A DNA stretch of 64,000 nucleotides from Oscheius tipulae (lineage: Eukaryota > Nematoda > Chromadorea > Rhabditida > Rhabditidae): the NCBI GenBank assembly GCA_037178975.1, contig JASJZH010000006.1:6200001-6264000 (forward strand), written 5' to 3'. A program made the translations under genes and the position numbers. The notes under the pieces were generated by a model. That model worked only from the letters and a program-made list of their open reading frames with translations. It was not told the DNA's origin and did not search any database. This document shows, piece by piece, positions 14,801-26,371 of this stretch. Position 1 is the first letter of the stretch, and every line of letters begins with the position of its first letter.

Positions 14801-15872
14801 AGTTAAGAACTGCACTACTGGCTCAGAAAAGTGGCGTTTATCGAACAATTTGTCAGCTAGTAGCTAAGAAACAGATGAAGTTGGGACAGAAGGACCTTAC
14901 ACAAAAATCACGAGGGTTAAAAAAAACTGAAGATAGAGGTAAAGTGTTGTCGGACAGTCGAACATTTGTGTATTTTGCACTGTTTGTGGAGGATCGTTTA
15001 CACTTGAAATGAACAGCGTCTCGCGAACTCTCGAATACATTAGGCATTTCTTGATCTCAGACTGGAAAGTAACAAAAATCACCGGCTTGCAGACAAAGTT
15101 TTGTCAAGATTGAAAGACGGATAAAACTAACAGACAGTGCTTGAGACACACGTATATCTGTTTGTGATACACGGACTGATAAATCCCTCTCGTTTTTCAA
15201 GTACCTGCAGGTATTTTGTTCGTAATGCCACGGAATAACAGTAAACTTTGTAGCTAAATTTAGAACACTACAAAAAAAATATTAAGCAACACTGTTGCGT
15301 CTTTTGCGTCAATCTGAATATATTTGGACGAGAAGAGCGGGTGTTATATATTTATTTAGGCAAAAAACATAAACCGTTTTAGAGCGAAGAGAGATTAGGA
15401 AAGTGGGAAAACGAGCGACGAGAGGAAAAACGTCATTCGGGGAATAAGAATCAATTCCTAAAAAATAGAAAAGCGAACGAGTGTCCGTCTGAGGTACGGT
15501 AGTTCTCGTGGGGGGGGGACCCACGAGTTGGCGCGCATTCAAATTGAGCCAGACTCAACAAATACGAATAAAAAACTATGCTCTTCCACGTTGAAGCACA
15601 CTGCTGGGTCACAATATTCCCAGGTAATCCTTGTAATATAACACCTTTTTGTTGGATACTATTAAGGTTCCAAAAACACCTTTTTAATATTTAAAAAAGT
15701 CCGCAATTTCAACACACTCCAAATGACCAATCTTAATTTGCTTTTCCCCGCACAACTGATACCTTTGTTTGGGTGCCTGAAGGACAGTCACCGTCTCCGT
15801 GAAAACTATGATTGCTACTTATTCGTCATTGTCTCGTATAAAAGAAGTCTAAATGGCTTAAGCTACTGAAAA
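11812..15872. other. Long intergenic region, no recognised gene
   Basis: About 4 kb upstream of both the globin (-) and the secreted-protein gene (+), so it should hold the promoters of both. Only short, unrelated ORFs occur. A loose inverted repeat at about 12750-12810 pairs GAGAGAGTGG with CCACTCTC around a GC-rich centre. A G-run lies near 15511. Nothing else could be supported. Confidence 0.5.
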
Positions 15873-16647
15873 ATGATTTTCTTAGTGGCTTTTTTTGTGG
15901 CCGTCGCGGCTGTATCTCAATCGGACTACAGTGTACCACAACTACCACAGCCACAATATTCAAATGTGAATCTTGGATATCAACAGCCTACGGTTTGTTT
16001 TCTTCCTATGCAAAGATTATCGTTAGGGATATGGTTATGGGCGTGGTTACGGACAAGGCCATGGAAGACACTCTAACTCATACTCAAGCTCGTACTCTCG
16101 CTCGGATGAGAAAGATTGTAACAGTTGTGAAGATCTTCGCCATCATTGCCACAGCAATGGTCTCGAATGCACAAGGCCTAAAACCAAGTTCATCTCAATT
16201 TATATACAATCGTCCTATATTTAGATACGTGTTCTCCGAATCGAAGCATGAAGATAGAAAGCAATGTCGCCAGGTTGTCATTTCCTGCAACAAACACGGT
16301 TTCGCTTACTCCTTGGAGACACCGAATTACGAGCAGTTCTTCAACGGCCAGGGATTCAGTCTACTGGCTACCTGTGGCAGACACGGAAAGTAAGGGATAT
16401 GTGTTAGTGGGAGAGCTTTTTCCTTTTCAGATGGGAAGCTCGCACATTGAGTGGACAGAAAGCTCGTTTCAACCGTGTTTTTTGCGTGAAACAGGCCACA
16501 TCTGGATATGGACAGGGAGCTCCCAATCCTCCTGTCTACCCACCTTCGCCTCCAGTGTATCCCAGTGTTCCTGGACCTCCAGCTCCACCTGTCTACGAGG
16601 CTCCTACTACTGCCTACCCCAGCAATCCCACACCAGCGTATCCTTAA
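15873..16647 (+). CDS. Small secreted protein with His/Cys-containing core and Pro/Tyr-rich tail
   Basis: I do not recognise a named family. The start MIFLVAFFVAVAAVS is a clear signal peptide. It is followed by a Gln/Pro/Tyr stretch, a GY/G-rich segment (GYGYGRGYGQGHGRHSNS), a Cys/His motif (DCNSCEDLRHHCHSNGLEC), and a second block with CRQVVISCNKHGFAY and LATCGRHGKWEARTL. The C-terminus is a Pro-rich repeat (NPPVYPPSPPVYP, PPAPPVYEAPTTAYP), stop TAA 16645-16647. Four exons fit in phase. The second-intron donor reads GTTCAT, which is weak, so that border is tentative. The composition suggests an extracellular matrix, cuticle or secretion-associated protein. The next 250 bp hold a possible degenerate relative. 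AATAAA occurs at 17101-17106. Confidence 0.65.
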
Positions 16648-16692
16648 AGGAAATCAGATTGATGAATCATTCTTGTCTCTTAATATAGCCTC

Positions 16693-16897
16693 GTAAGAAC
16701 ATGGAAAAGTGTGTTCCTTCGCGCCTTCAAGTTTGCAAACAATATTTGCGCATTTGTGGACAATGGCCCATGAAGGAATCTGTTACACGTTCGCGGCTGC
16801 CGATAATGGCCGCAAGATGACCGTTTGCACTACTTGCATCCGTCCATGTTATTCTACTTACCGCCTTCACAGCTGCGTACACCTTACCTATTTATGA
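16693..16897 (+). pseudogene. Possible decayed Cys-rich relative of the upstream secreted gene
   Basis: Directly after the secreted-protein gene, two overlapping plus-strand frames carry Cys-rich protein-like text. One frame gives MEKCVPSRLQVCKQYLRIC, and another gives HEGICYTFAAADNGRKMTVC followed by TTCIRPCYSTYRLHSC. The spacing of cysteines recalls the core of the upstream gene. The two halves are in different frames with no obvious intron between them, and there is no start codon or signal peptide. It may be a broken tandem copy, an unspliced tail exon or chance. Confidence 0.25.
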
Positions 16898-18542
16898 TTC
16901 GAGAATTTACTATATCTATGGTGATTACCTCCAGAATTAGCTATTTCTCTCTCCAAGCGCAATCACTTCCTTTCTGCAGACCCGTTTTACGCTCCGTTTT
17001 CAACTGCTGAACTATTCAAATGATTGAAGAAAACAAGCGCTTGCATTAACAATTCATGAGCGGGCCACACTTTCACTCCGTGATTCCTTATCCTAGCATA
17101 AATAAACTCTTTCAATTGCATTGTTAGTAATGAAAACACATCAGCCACAATTGGGTGGCGGCTTCTCTTTACTGTCGGCAGCAGTTGGGGTCAAAAGAAT
17201 ATTTAGCATTTGAATAAGGTGTCCGTCTGTGGGCAAGCTGTGTCCGTCTGTGGGCAATAAGGTGTTTCCTGCCCTCGTATCCGTTCCCATAGTTTCCAAG
17301 TAATTTCTCCTTGTCTGTATGACCTTTCTGCAGAAGATATGCCTCATTGAGTCGTTTTTTCATGGATTGGTGGTGGGAATAATAAAGGCAGCTGTCTGCA
17401 TAAATTCATAAACATTTGATTATAGCTTTTCTTATGGAGTTGTAAAACCTGTTGAATGTGGACTTGAAAATGCGACTGGGGCAGGGCTTCATGGTGACTT
17501 CAGCGGCGGCATGCCTAATCGCGCTCCGTGGTATTGATACCAGGCGGTCAACTGTGAAACATCATTACGACTCCACGAGTAGCTCTTTTCGCGAGTATGC
17601 ACCGAAAACTGGTTTGACAATATGGTTTGGGCGGCTGGGGTGTCACATTTCTGGAATTTCGATGCATTAATGCAGATTTTAGCGGTCGACACTTATCGCC
17701 TGGCACTGTGCTGTCGGGCGTACAGCCGTCCTCCTATTTTGGGTTGGAGTCACTTTCGCTGGCCGTTTTTATGCGGGTCTAGAGGCGGCCGCGAGACTTA
17801 TTAGTGTATTAAGCCCGTTTGTTCATTTTATTGCACTCTGACCGTCTTCCAGACCACACAAGCCGGCGTCAAAAGCATCAATCTGGGATGAGCGATATGA
17901 CATCGCCAGAGAGATGTCGTGAATAAATTAGCCGTTCGAGACTTGGCGTTGTCCTCTTGCTTCTCAACGAGCTCTTAATACGTCGGATTTCCTCTTAAGG
18001 ACTCCGGATTCGGGTTGTGAACACGGGGTCCCTATTCTTAGCCTCTTATTACTCCTTCGCGCATATACCTGTCATTTTGTCATAAACAGCTGTGAGTTTC
18101 ACTTGTTGCACCTTGCTGTCATTGAGCCCCGCCGCCGGATGTGTAATCTTCGTATCTCTTTTCACAGGTAACATTTGAAGGATAATATGCCATCCATCAT
18201 CTTAGATGTTACCAAATTCAAAACACTTCAACATATGTTTTTAGTTTATCCAAATGTCTGTGAAAACTGATAAAAAGATCTTAAAATTCCTCTTCAAGTT
18301 TCACCATTGTTTCTCCAATATCTGTGCATTTCTGGGGAATGACAGGACGTTGATATTTCATTTTCGTTTCAGCCGTCTCCAGAGTCCTTCAAAAGAGGCA
18401 GCTCCTAACTTTTGATCTCAAATTGACGGCGCCCAAGGCCTGCATAATTTGGTTTTCAATTTATCTCGTCGACTTACTCCAACCCTCATCTAGTTAGGTT
18501 CAGTATTTTTGCAGCTCGGAGATCTATACTCTTTCAGATCTA
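16898..18542. other. Gene-poor stretch with a short tandem repeat
   Basis: No gene was recognised. AATAAA occurs at 17101-17106. A direct repeat of GTGTCCGTCTGTGGGCAA lies at 17219-17236 and 17240-17257, separated by GCT. Confidence 0.5.
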
Positions 18543-19006
18543 CCGTAAAACCTCTATTAGAAGCGCATGCGCTTCTATTTTTCAATCACCTCGTTTGAGT
18601 GCGCTTATAATAGAGGGTGTGCTTCTAATAGAGGGTGCGCTTCAATTTTTCGATGAGTCATTTTATAACCAAGTCAAGGCAACAAACCATCGACAACAGC
18701 AAAAATATTCTGCTTTGCTTTTGCGAGAAGACATTTTGCGTCTGAAGTTAAAACAATAGCAATACAAATGAAATACAATCGAGTAAAAAGGGAGATAGAA
18801 AACAACAAACGTGAGAAGAAACAAAGGAAATGATAACAATTTGAGGCAAAAACCGCTGAAATTTCATTATTGTTCCAAGTGCGCTTCAAATAGAGGGTGC
18901 GCTTCTATTAGAGGGTGGGCTTCTAATTTTCAATCGCCCTGTTTGGGTGCGCTTATATTGGAGGGGTGCTTATAATAGAGGGGTGCTTCTAATAGAGGTT
19001 TTACGG
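18543..19006. mobile_element. TA-flanked MITE (Tc1/mariner-type non-autonomous element)
   Basis: The element is bounded by a 22-bp terminal inverted repeat, CCGTAAAACCTCTATTAGAAGC at the left and its exact complement ending at 19006 on the right. It is flanked by TA at 18541-18542 and 19007-19008, the target duplication expected of Tc1/mariner elements. Both arms also contain several same-orientation copies of a short unit resembling GCGCTTCTAATAGAGGGTG. A block with TTTTCAATC is followed by such units in the same orientation in both arms. The centre is AT-rich and encodes nothing recognisable, so it is a non-autonomous copy of about 464 bp. The perfect ends suggest it is not very old. Confidence 0.8.
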
Positions 19007-19008
19007 TA

Positions 19009-22000
19009 TACTCAAACTAGGTCTGAAAACAGTTCTAAAACTGTCCTTGAAACAAAGGAATTCTTGAGCTGATCCTATTTGTCGCGCACCTGCTCCTATT
19101 CACACTAAGCAGTGGTTGTAGGCCGTTGTTGACAGTCAGAAAGTCCATTAATTGCGACGAGACGGTTAATTAAGACAGCGCGCAACTATCACCAAGGTCT
19201 TCTTTCCCATAACTATTCTCTCGCTTCTCGAACGAAATGTGTTCAGCACTGTCTTGAGTATCGCATGGGAAAGAGATTATTCCCAGGTGTGAGTGCGTGT
19301 CCAGTAATGAACGACTGAGGGTGTAAAACTCAGTTGTAGAACGCGTTCGTACTCGCTTACTCATCCCCGCGTGGGAAAGGTTGTTTCTTTGTTTTGCCCA
19401 CCGGCCTTTACGGACGTCCTGGACACAAAATTCAAAATTGCGTGTTTCGAAGAGTTCTTTCAGCTGCCTCTTCAGCAGCGTCCGAGCTGTTCCGTTTAGC
19501 TTTTTGATCATGAACTGCTATTTCACTACGTTTTTATGGAAAGCGTATGAATAAAAAGACCTGTATCATTCCCTGTAGGATTTCGAGATATTGAGATAAC
19601 GGATATTTGACAAACACCCCTCTTTTGTTTTCAGTTCAAGGCCTTCTTTCTTCTCTTTTGGTGGCTGCGTTTCTCTAAATTCTAGTGTTAAATCCAGCTT
19701 TTACGGATCATAAACTTCAAAAACTAACCACTTCCAATATATCATACAACTGTTCGACTGTTTTCTCGTCCTCCTAATATTTGAAAAGCTCTTGGCCTAT
19801 CCACCACGCTTAATAGTTGACGCTGTCTGACCCCGCCTTCTCTGACTATTCCGCTGTCCGCTGTGACGCATCTCTCTGCCAACCGAGAGCTCTTCGTCTC
19901 CGGCTAGCCGTCTGTCCTGAGCCGTCTGCGTTATTGTTTCTCCGCCGTAATCATTTCTATTATTGCCATTTTGAGTTGCGCCACCATTAATTTGATTATC
20001 GCTTCGATGGCCACTACAGCGGGATTAAAAGACTGGCGAACCGGTCAGATGTCAGAATGCCTTCTCAGTTTGATCACTTTTTGGCATAGTCAGCCTTTCC
20101 TAGGGTTTCCCTAGGAACAGCACAATCGGCACCACTAACTTGTCAGTCACTCCTAGACAACCAGTAAAGTGTGAGGAAATAGACGTTATTTGTCATAATC
20201 TTTGAACTTGTAAGAGTTCCTAAGCCTCCAAACGTCTTGAATGGGTACTGGTTTCCAAACTTGACTATGATTTGCCGTAAATTGCAAGGTAAGGTCCCTT
20301 TTCTACATTTTTCATACGGAAACGGAAATTACTGTACTTTAGTCGATCTCACACGTTGCTAAAGAAACAGACTGGTAGGAGATCGTCTTTCTCTGAATGG
20401 GTCATTGCGCTCTTCCCGCCGGATCAGCGGAGTCAATTGCGTGGTCATTGGCTCATCGGTCCTCGAGGTCAGATTTCGGTCATTGTTGTCATGACTGATC
20501 AGTTACTGTCAACAGGCGGGGACCACAGATAATAAGCCAGCTAATGAGGAGAGCCGCATAGTCGCTCACCTATGCCGTAATTAACGATATCAAAGAAAGT
20601 GCCGCCGTGCACTGTTTTGCAGCGCATCCAGCCATTACAGACACCTTGTCCTCACACTCGCGCAGTCAATGCAGTGACCGCGAACAGGCTAATTAAAGGC
20701 CAAAATCTTTTGGAACATATTTTCAGACGGTTGTCCAGCTTTCCATACTGCTACGACTTGTTTTCGGTGCTCGGCTGCACGTGCAACCTGTTTGCCCAAG
20801 AAGATTCTCCTACAGTATCTTACTTTAACAGAACTAAAAGAAAAGATTTGACTGAGACAGTACCTCAAGCTGCAAAATACCCGCAGCTGCATGGCTTCGA
20901 ACGTCCAGGCACACTCTCCCGACATTTTAGGGACGCGCTCATATGCTTAGTACTTATTGAAACTTTCGCACCGTAAAGTCAGGAAATGTTCTCATCCGTC
21001 TGACCAATAATGCAAATTCATTGGTCATTTGCCGTGAGAATCTTATAATTGTTCCGTTCAACAACCGGGTTTCCATTATGCGGAAGGCATTGCGTTCACA
21101 TTCCTGCCTTTTGCCGTCGCTTCTTCTATTCCCGCCTTAAAGTGGTTTTGAGGTTGCATTTCGCGTCTCATTGGCTGCCGTTAGTGATCGTGTGGGCTAA
21201 AGAATAAGTACAGCCAATGCACCTGGGTTTGAGTATGGCCTTGAAGCCTGCCATTAATCAAACTGACTACTCTGACTCTCAAATGTTTCACCATTACTCA
21301 ATTACGGAGGAGTCAGTTTTCTTCTCCTGCTCAGTGCTCACTATATACTCTTACGTTTCTCAACTAGATAAGAGGTCAAATAAATCCTCGCCAATGACAC
21401 GATCATTGTTCATTTCAGCGCTTGGCTACCCATGTTCTTTTGCCCTTCGTAGGACTACCAAGATATATAGGACCGACTTCATAGAGCCAATTGCTGCTAT
21501 CCACCATTCTTTTTCAATCGGTACAGCAAGGGGGCAGGTGCGAGCTCATTACTCTTAGCTGTCCCTTCTTCAGCAAGATCTCCCCGCCCAGCTCTCTCAG
21601 AGGCGTACCATTCGACTGGTTCCTGTCGTTTATGGTAACCTTCCATATGTAATCCAATCTCTCCTTAGTCGGTTCTCTAATCTCTCATCTATCGGCACAA
21701 ACTTGCTTTATCGTGTGCCAGACTTTACTGCTCTATTTTGCATATCCGGCACCAATAGGGAAGAGACAAAGGACAACATAAACAGTCGCCTGCATATGTT
21801 CTCCAAGGTCAACACAACCAGAAATCCGCCAGTGACGAGTACGTCAGATCGCATCAATAGCCACTGCCCAGTTGGAGACGTCTTCCTTTGTTTTCTTTTC
21901 TTCTCATCTTTTCACAATGTTATGAGATCACTTGAAATCACGTCCGAACAAGATTTGGCATCATTAGCCAAGATGCTAGAAAGCAATTAGTACTCTCGTC

Positions 22001-22680
22001 GGGTCATAGCCAAATATCCGGCAGCGCAATCAGCACCGCGCCCGTGGGACTGTTTGATATTTAATTATTGGCGCACGAATGGATTGAGAAGAGCCCTTCT
22101 TGACACAACTTTCACGCATTCCGTGACAGCCAGGAAGAACTATATCGTGCCAGGAACGGTCACCCTTTTGCAACATGAGACCTGTTTACAATTGACTACG
22201 TTTTGATCAGCCTATAAAAACTCATCTAAACAAAAGGTTGACTCTTTTTTATCAGTTTCACCTCCCCCAGCATCTCGTAGTATGCGCTCATTCGGTGATA
22301 AGCTGTAACGAGTGCAAATAGTCCATAAATGTTGGTGAACCCGCTTCCCACTTGCAGCTGTCTCTCGACATGGACGTTCTGGATTTCTTGACAAGTGTCC
22401 TGTATTCACATTGTTTAGTGACCCGAGCGCGACGTTGAGGATTACTCTTAAGATCCTCCGCGGACATCAACATTGCGATTTCTGTTCGAATCTTTTCATG
22501 TTCCCACCCGGGTTTGATCATTTGTTCCCTTGGACGGGAACCCGTCGAGCCGCCCCTCCAAGAGCAAAAAATTTATCTCGCTGCGCGCTAGTGCAGCTGC
22601 ATGAGCTTTCCGAGTTTTTCAAGGAACGATGCCAGCTCCATTTGTCTTTCCACCGAAATTTCCTTACTTATTATCTTTCA
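19009..22680. other. Long intergenic region upstream of the Ig gene
   Basis: About 3.7 kb with no recognised gene. A perfect short hairpin lies at 20097-20117 (TTCCTAGGG, TTT, CCCTAGGAA). An ATG-started 113-codon minus-strand ORF at 19170-19511 has no recognisable domain. The region probably carries the promoter of the Ig-domain gene that starts at 22690. Confidence 0.45.
20097..20117. repeat. Perfect short hairpin
   Basis: TTCCTAGGG, loop TTT, CCCTAGGAA. A nine-base-pair perfect stem with a three-base loop in gene-poor DNA. Confidence 0.7.
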
Positions 22681-22681
22681 G
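22671..22681 (+). promoter_or_regulatory. Probable spliced-leader acceptor of the Ig gene
   Basis: A pyrimidine tract ending TTATCTTTCAG lies about 9 bp before the ATG at 22690, with no upstream coding exon in frame. This is the usual place for SL trans-splicing in nematodes. Confidence 0.45.
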
Positions 22682-22689
22682 AACATCGA

Positions 22690-25600
22690 ATGAGGTGGGT
22701 ACTTCTTTGTGCGACTGTGTGGTCGCTGGCCATTGCGCAAACCATCACCACCAAGAGCGCCACATACAAGGTATCCATTCTTTTTGTTACCTTCAATTTC
22801 TTCTTCTAGGTTATGGAAAAGACCTCTCTTGAAATGTCTTGTGTTGTGACAGACTTTAACGAGGAAGATTCTTCCGTCGGCTGGTACAAAGGCACCAATC
22901 TGATCACCCTTGATGAGGAACGCATGACTGACGATACCCGTCACACTGTTACCAAGGAGGAGGTTGGCGTAAGTTCTGATCTTTTTTGGTATAGAACGCA
23001 AGTGCGAGTAAGATTATCGTGATAGTCGTGTCGGCTATAAACTTCAGAGATATGCACATAATCTTGATAATAAATCTCGGCCGACCTTTCCGTCAGACGC
23101 AATCGCAACATTCTTGATGAAAAATTTCAGGGAGGGTACAACTTCATCCTGACCATTAGCGGAGTTGAGCCTTATGACAGCGGAGACTACTTTTGTACCG
23201 TTCCCGGCGCTGCCAACACCACCTTCAAGGTGATCGTCAATTGTGAGTTCTTTCTATATCATCTCTTTCTGGAGCAAGTCAGACCCGAGACTCTTGCCTT
23301 ATCTGCGTTGGGAATCGTCACTAACACCCACATTGCTCATAAATCATCGCCTAATGCCATTCTAACGGCCATCCTTTAGCAGCTATAAAGAGCAGGAAAA
23401 CAGAAAGAGACAGGGTGCATCAATTAATCTGACAGCTGGTAGATGTTTTCATAGAGAAGGTCGTTTCTTTTCTTTTACACCGAGCAGGGGCTAATCGTTG
23501 CTTGAGGAAGCCTAGAAAAACTTTGATGAATATCCGCAAGCAGTGTTTGTGTACAAATGAATCAAAAACGTGGGTGCACAAGCTTTGCCTCTAGCGATAA
23601 AACATCGTATGTGATTGAAAGGGGATTCATAGTGTTACAGCCGTTCATACAGGTCCTGGGAGCAAATAAAAGTATAAACCTAGCTCAATTTTACGTATTT
23701 CAGCCCCACCACTGATTGGTTTGGCTCCGGAAATGCCCGTCTACCATGTCAAAGTCGGAGAGACGAACATTGTCGTTAAGTGCCATGCTCGCGGAAACCC
23801 TGCTCCCAAGCTCAGCTGGGAACGACAGGCAAGATTTACATTATCAATTTTGTCATTTTTACAATACAATATGCTGACAGCAATCACCTGTTAGAACAGC
23901 CGGCAGGATTACTTCCATGAACTGCCAACCTAATGAGCTGCTAAGCTGATGGGAGCAGGCAGTCTGATAATCCACGCCGACCAATTGCCAAATCACGCTT
24001 ATTAGCCGATAATTGAGCACGCGTGTCAAGTTCTTGCATTTGAGGAACCAAAACAAAGAGGTTGACTTTACCAGTTTACAGGGCGACGATATGCCGGAAG
24101 GAGTCGTCGTCAAGGGGTCGTCCCTGGTCATCAACAAGGTCGACTCTGTGCACAGTGGATCCTACTCTTGCATTGGAAGGAACGAAGCCGGGATGGACAA
24201 GCGTACCATCGAGATCCGTGTCAATGGTGAGTTTTCGTCGTCTCTTGTGCTCGGCCCGTTGTTTGAGGTTCGCTTTTTTGCTCTCTAATAGCATCGTTTT
24301 CGAGTGTAAAACGTTGTTTCACAACGTAAAAACTGAGAGCAACATAAAAGTTCTTCTTTTTTTTTACATTCTTAGCATGGTTTTATTGTTGTGTTCTAAC
24401 AAGGATTTTTCAGATGCCAACGTGCAAGACAGTAAGTTTGAATGTCGTGATGTATTGTGTCGTGAGCCAGTATGACGGTAATGTTAGCTTTTTGAAAGCG
24501 TTTGCTCTTCATACCTTTTCCCCTCCCGCGCAGTATTCTTACAGGAGATCTTGCAGCTGGCCCGCTTGATATTGTTTCAATCGTGCCATCTCCGCCAAAA
24601 GGGCGCGATTCTGCAGCTGCCGCCTAACATAAATCGTGTCCCAGGACACGAATGACCTCGCTTAACTAATTGCCTCCCATCATAAGCGTGAAAAAGACCC
24701 GAAGGGCTTCCGCTAAAGCAAACATTTGTTTGAGCTAAGTTTGATGTTTCCAATCTACTCTTTTTGTCTAGAAAAGCCTTGGGTAAAGGCTGCCTACGGA
24801 GATGGATTCATTGCTGCCAAGAAGGGAAGTGATGCTGAAATTGTCTGCACTTACGATGGTAGTCCTGATCCTCATTTGGAATGGCTCTTCAACGGCTACA
24901 AAATCAACGTAGGACAAGATGGACATATATTTCACCTAACTTACAGTTCAACGAAGATCGCTTCAAGAATGCTGGAGAGACGTTTCAGAGGGAAAAGGGA
25001 TTCACCAAGGCGACTCTCAGCTTAACCAAGATGAACGAGGACATGTTCGGCGACTATCAGTGTCGCGCCTCTAACAAGCTAGGCTCTGAGCAGGTTGCTG
25101 TCCATCTCAGCGGTACGTATTCTTTTGAAAAGGAAAATTATTGACCGACACCATTGGAGTGAGTGTGTGTTCTGGGAACCATTGAAATGCGTAGTTTGTG
25201 TCAAAACAACATCCATTATTTATAAGTTCTTTTGAATCTGGATGTCGCAAAGGGAAAACTCCAAATGACCCGCTCACTTGACTCTCTGCCTGAATATGAG
25301 GGATTTCCAGGTCGTCCGGGGCCCCCAAAGTTGGATCTGGATCAGAGTCTTCTCTCCTGGACTGTTCGCTCCTTCGACGATATCATCGAATACCGTGTCC
25401 ATCTTCGTCTCCAAAAGCAAGATGAATGGACCCGTCATGTCGATATTCGCGTTCATAAAAGTAAGATTTTTCTCACAGAAGATTCAATTGTTGATGGTTC
25501 AGATGACAAGAAAGGGCTAGACAACTGGACTCGTGAAGTCGATCTCCGGGAGTACGTTGAGCCTGGAGTCAAGTACGAGGTCCAGGTGAAGGCTAGAAAC

Positions 25601-25777
25601 GGTCTTGGATGGGGTTCTTTCGCCAAGGATTACTTCACCATTGAGGTCCCTCACGAGGAGAAAGGTCGACAATTTTTCTGATTTCCTTCATAATTTAAAG
25701 TTTCAGTCCGTTCCTCATCCGGTGTTCTGTGCCTGCTCAGCAGCATTCTCGGGTTCCTCTTTGTGTATATCTTCTAA
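22690..25777 (+). CDS. wrk-1: Ig3-FN3 GPI-type cell adhesion molecule (Wrapper/Rega-1/Klingon-like, WRK-1 type)
   Basis: Signal peptide MRWVLLCATVWSLAIAQ, then three Ig domains. Ig1 runs from MSCVVTDF..GWYKG to YDSGDYFC. Ig2 runs from VVKCHARGNPAPKLSWERQ to HSGSYSC. Ig3 runs from EIVCTYDGSPDPHLEWLFNG to DMFGDYQCRASNKLG. A fibronectin III domain follows (GRPGPPKLDLDQSLLSW through VKYEVQVKARNGLGWGSF), and the protein ends in a hydrophobic tail without cytosolic residues (GVLCLLSSILGFLFVYIF, stop 25775-25777), which suggests GPI anchoring. This Ig3-FN3-GPI layout is that of insect Wrapper and Klingon and of nematode WRK-1, which act in axon guidance at the midline; orthology is inferred from layout. 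One intron (23829-24081) has a GC donor, and there is an 18-nt in-frame exon at 24414-24431. A spliced-leader acceptor precedes the ATG. Confidence 0.8.
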
Positions 25778-26371
25778 AGTTACCTTCATTTTCCTCTTGC
25801 CGCCATGACCCCTAACATACCTCCCACTTCTCAAACTTTACTTTCTCTCAGGTCCAGCGGCGTTTGATCAAAAATATGTGTTTCCCCGTTGCCAGTTGTT
25901 CGCGAAGAATAGGGTCTAATTTTGCTTTTTCGCGCTTTTTAGGCACTCTCACTTAATGCTGTCACTTAGAATGCTGGTCTAGCATTTAAAAGTTCTCCTA
26001 ACTTCCCAAGTTTGTCTTTGAGCTTGAGTTGTGTCTCTTCTTCCGGTTCTGTCCCCTTCCTACCCCGATCTAATAAAGCCCCCACCTTTTTTTTTGTATT
26101 TCCGTCTTGCCACGCGTTTTCAATACGTTTGTGATGATTTCTAAAGATTCCACATTGAAATATCACTCTGACTTTAATAAAGATTGGCATATCGTTCCGT
26201 TGTTTGGTAATGTCCATTGACATGCTAGGTTCCGTGTAGTAGCAGCCTGTAGAAAAAGACAACAATGAAGAAGACGCATGCAGCGCGCTGTAACACAGGT
26301 AACGCTCTCCTTCAAGGGGCGTCACTCGGGACCAAAACTGCCGCCTTCTTTTTGGGGGCACACTGCCTATC
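25778..26371. other. Intergenic stretch between the Ig and DOMON genes
   Basis: About 590 bp. A minus-strand ORF of 151 codons (25966-26421) runs through it and into the signal-peptide exon of the next gene, with no recognisable domain. I treat it as spurious. An AATAAA occurs near 26071 on the plus strand. Confidence 0.4.

Noticed and set aside
19170-19511. A 113-codon ATG-started minus-strand ORF
   Set aside because: No domain or splice context, in a gene-poor region next to a MITE. I cannot exclude a small gene but do not support it.
20599-20976. A 125-codon plus-strand open frame
   Set aside because: It has no ATG at its left end and shows no domain or splice pattern.
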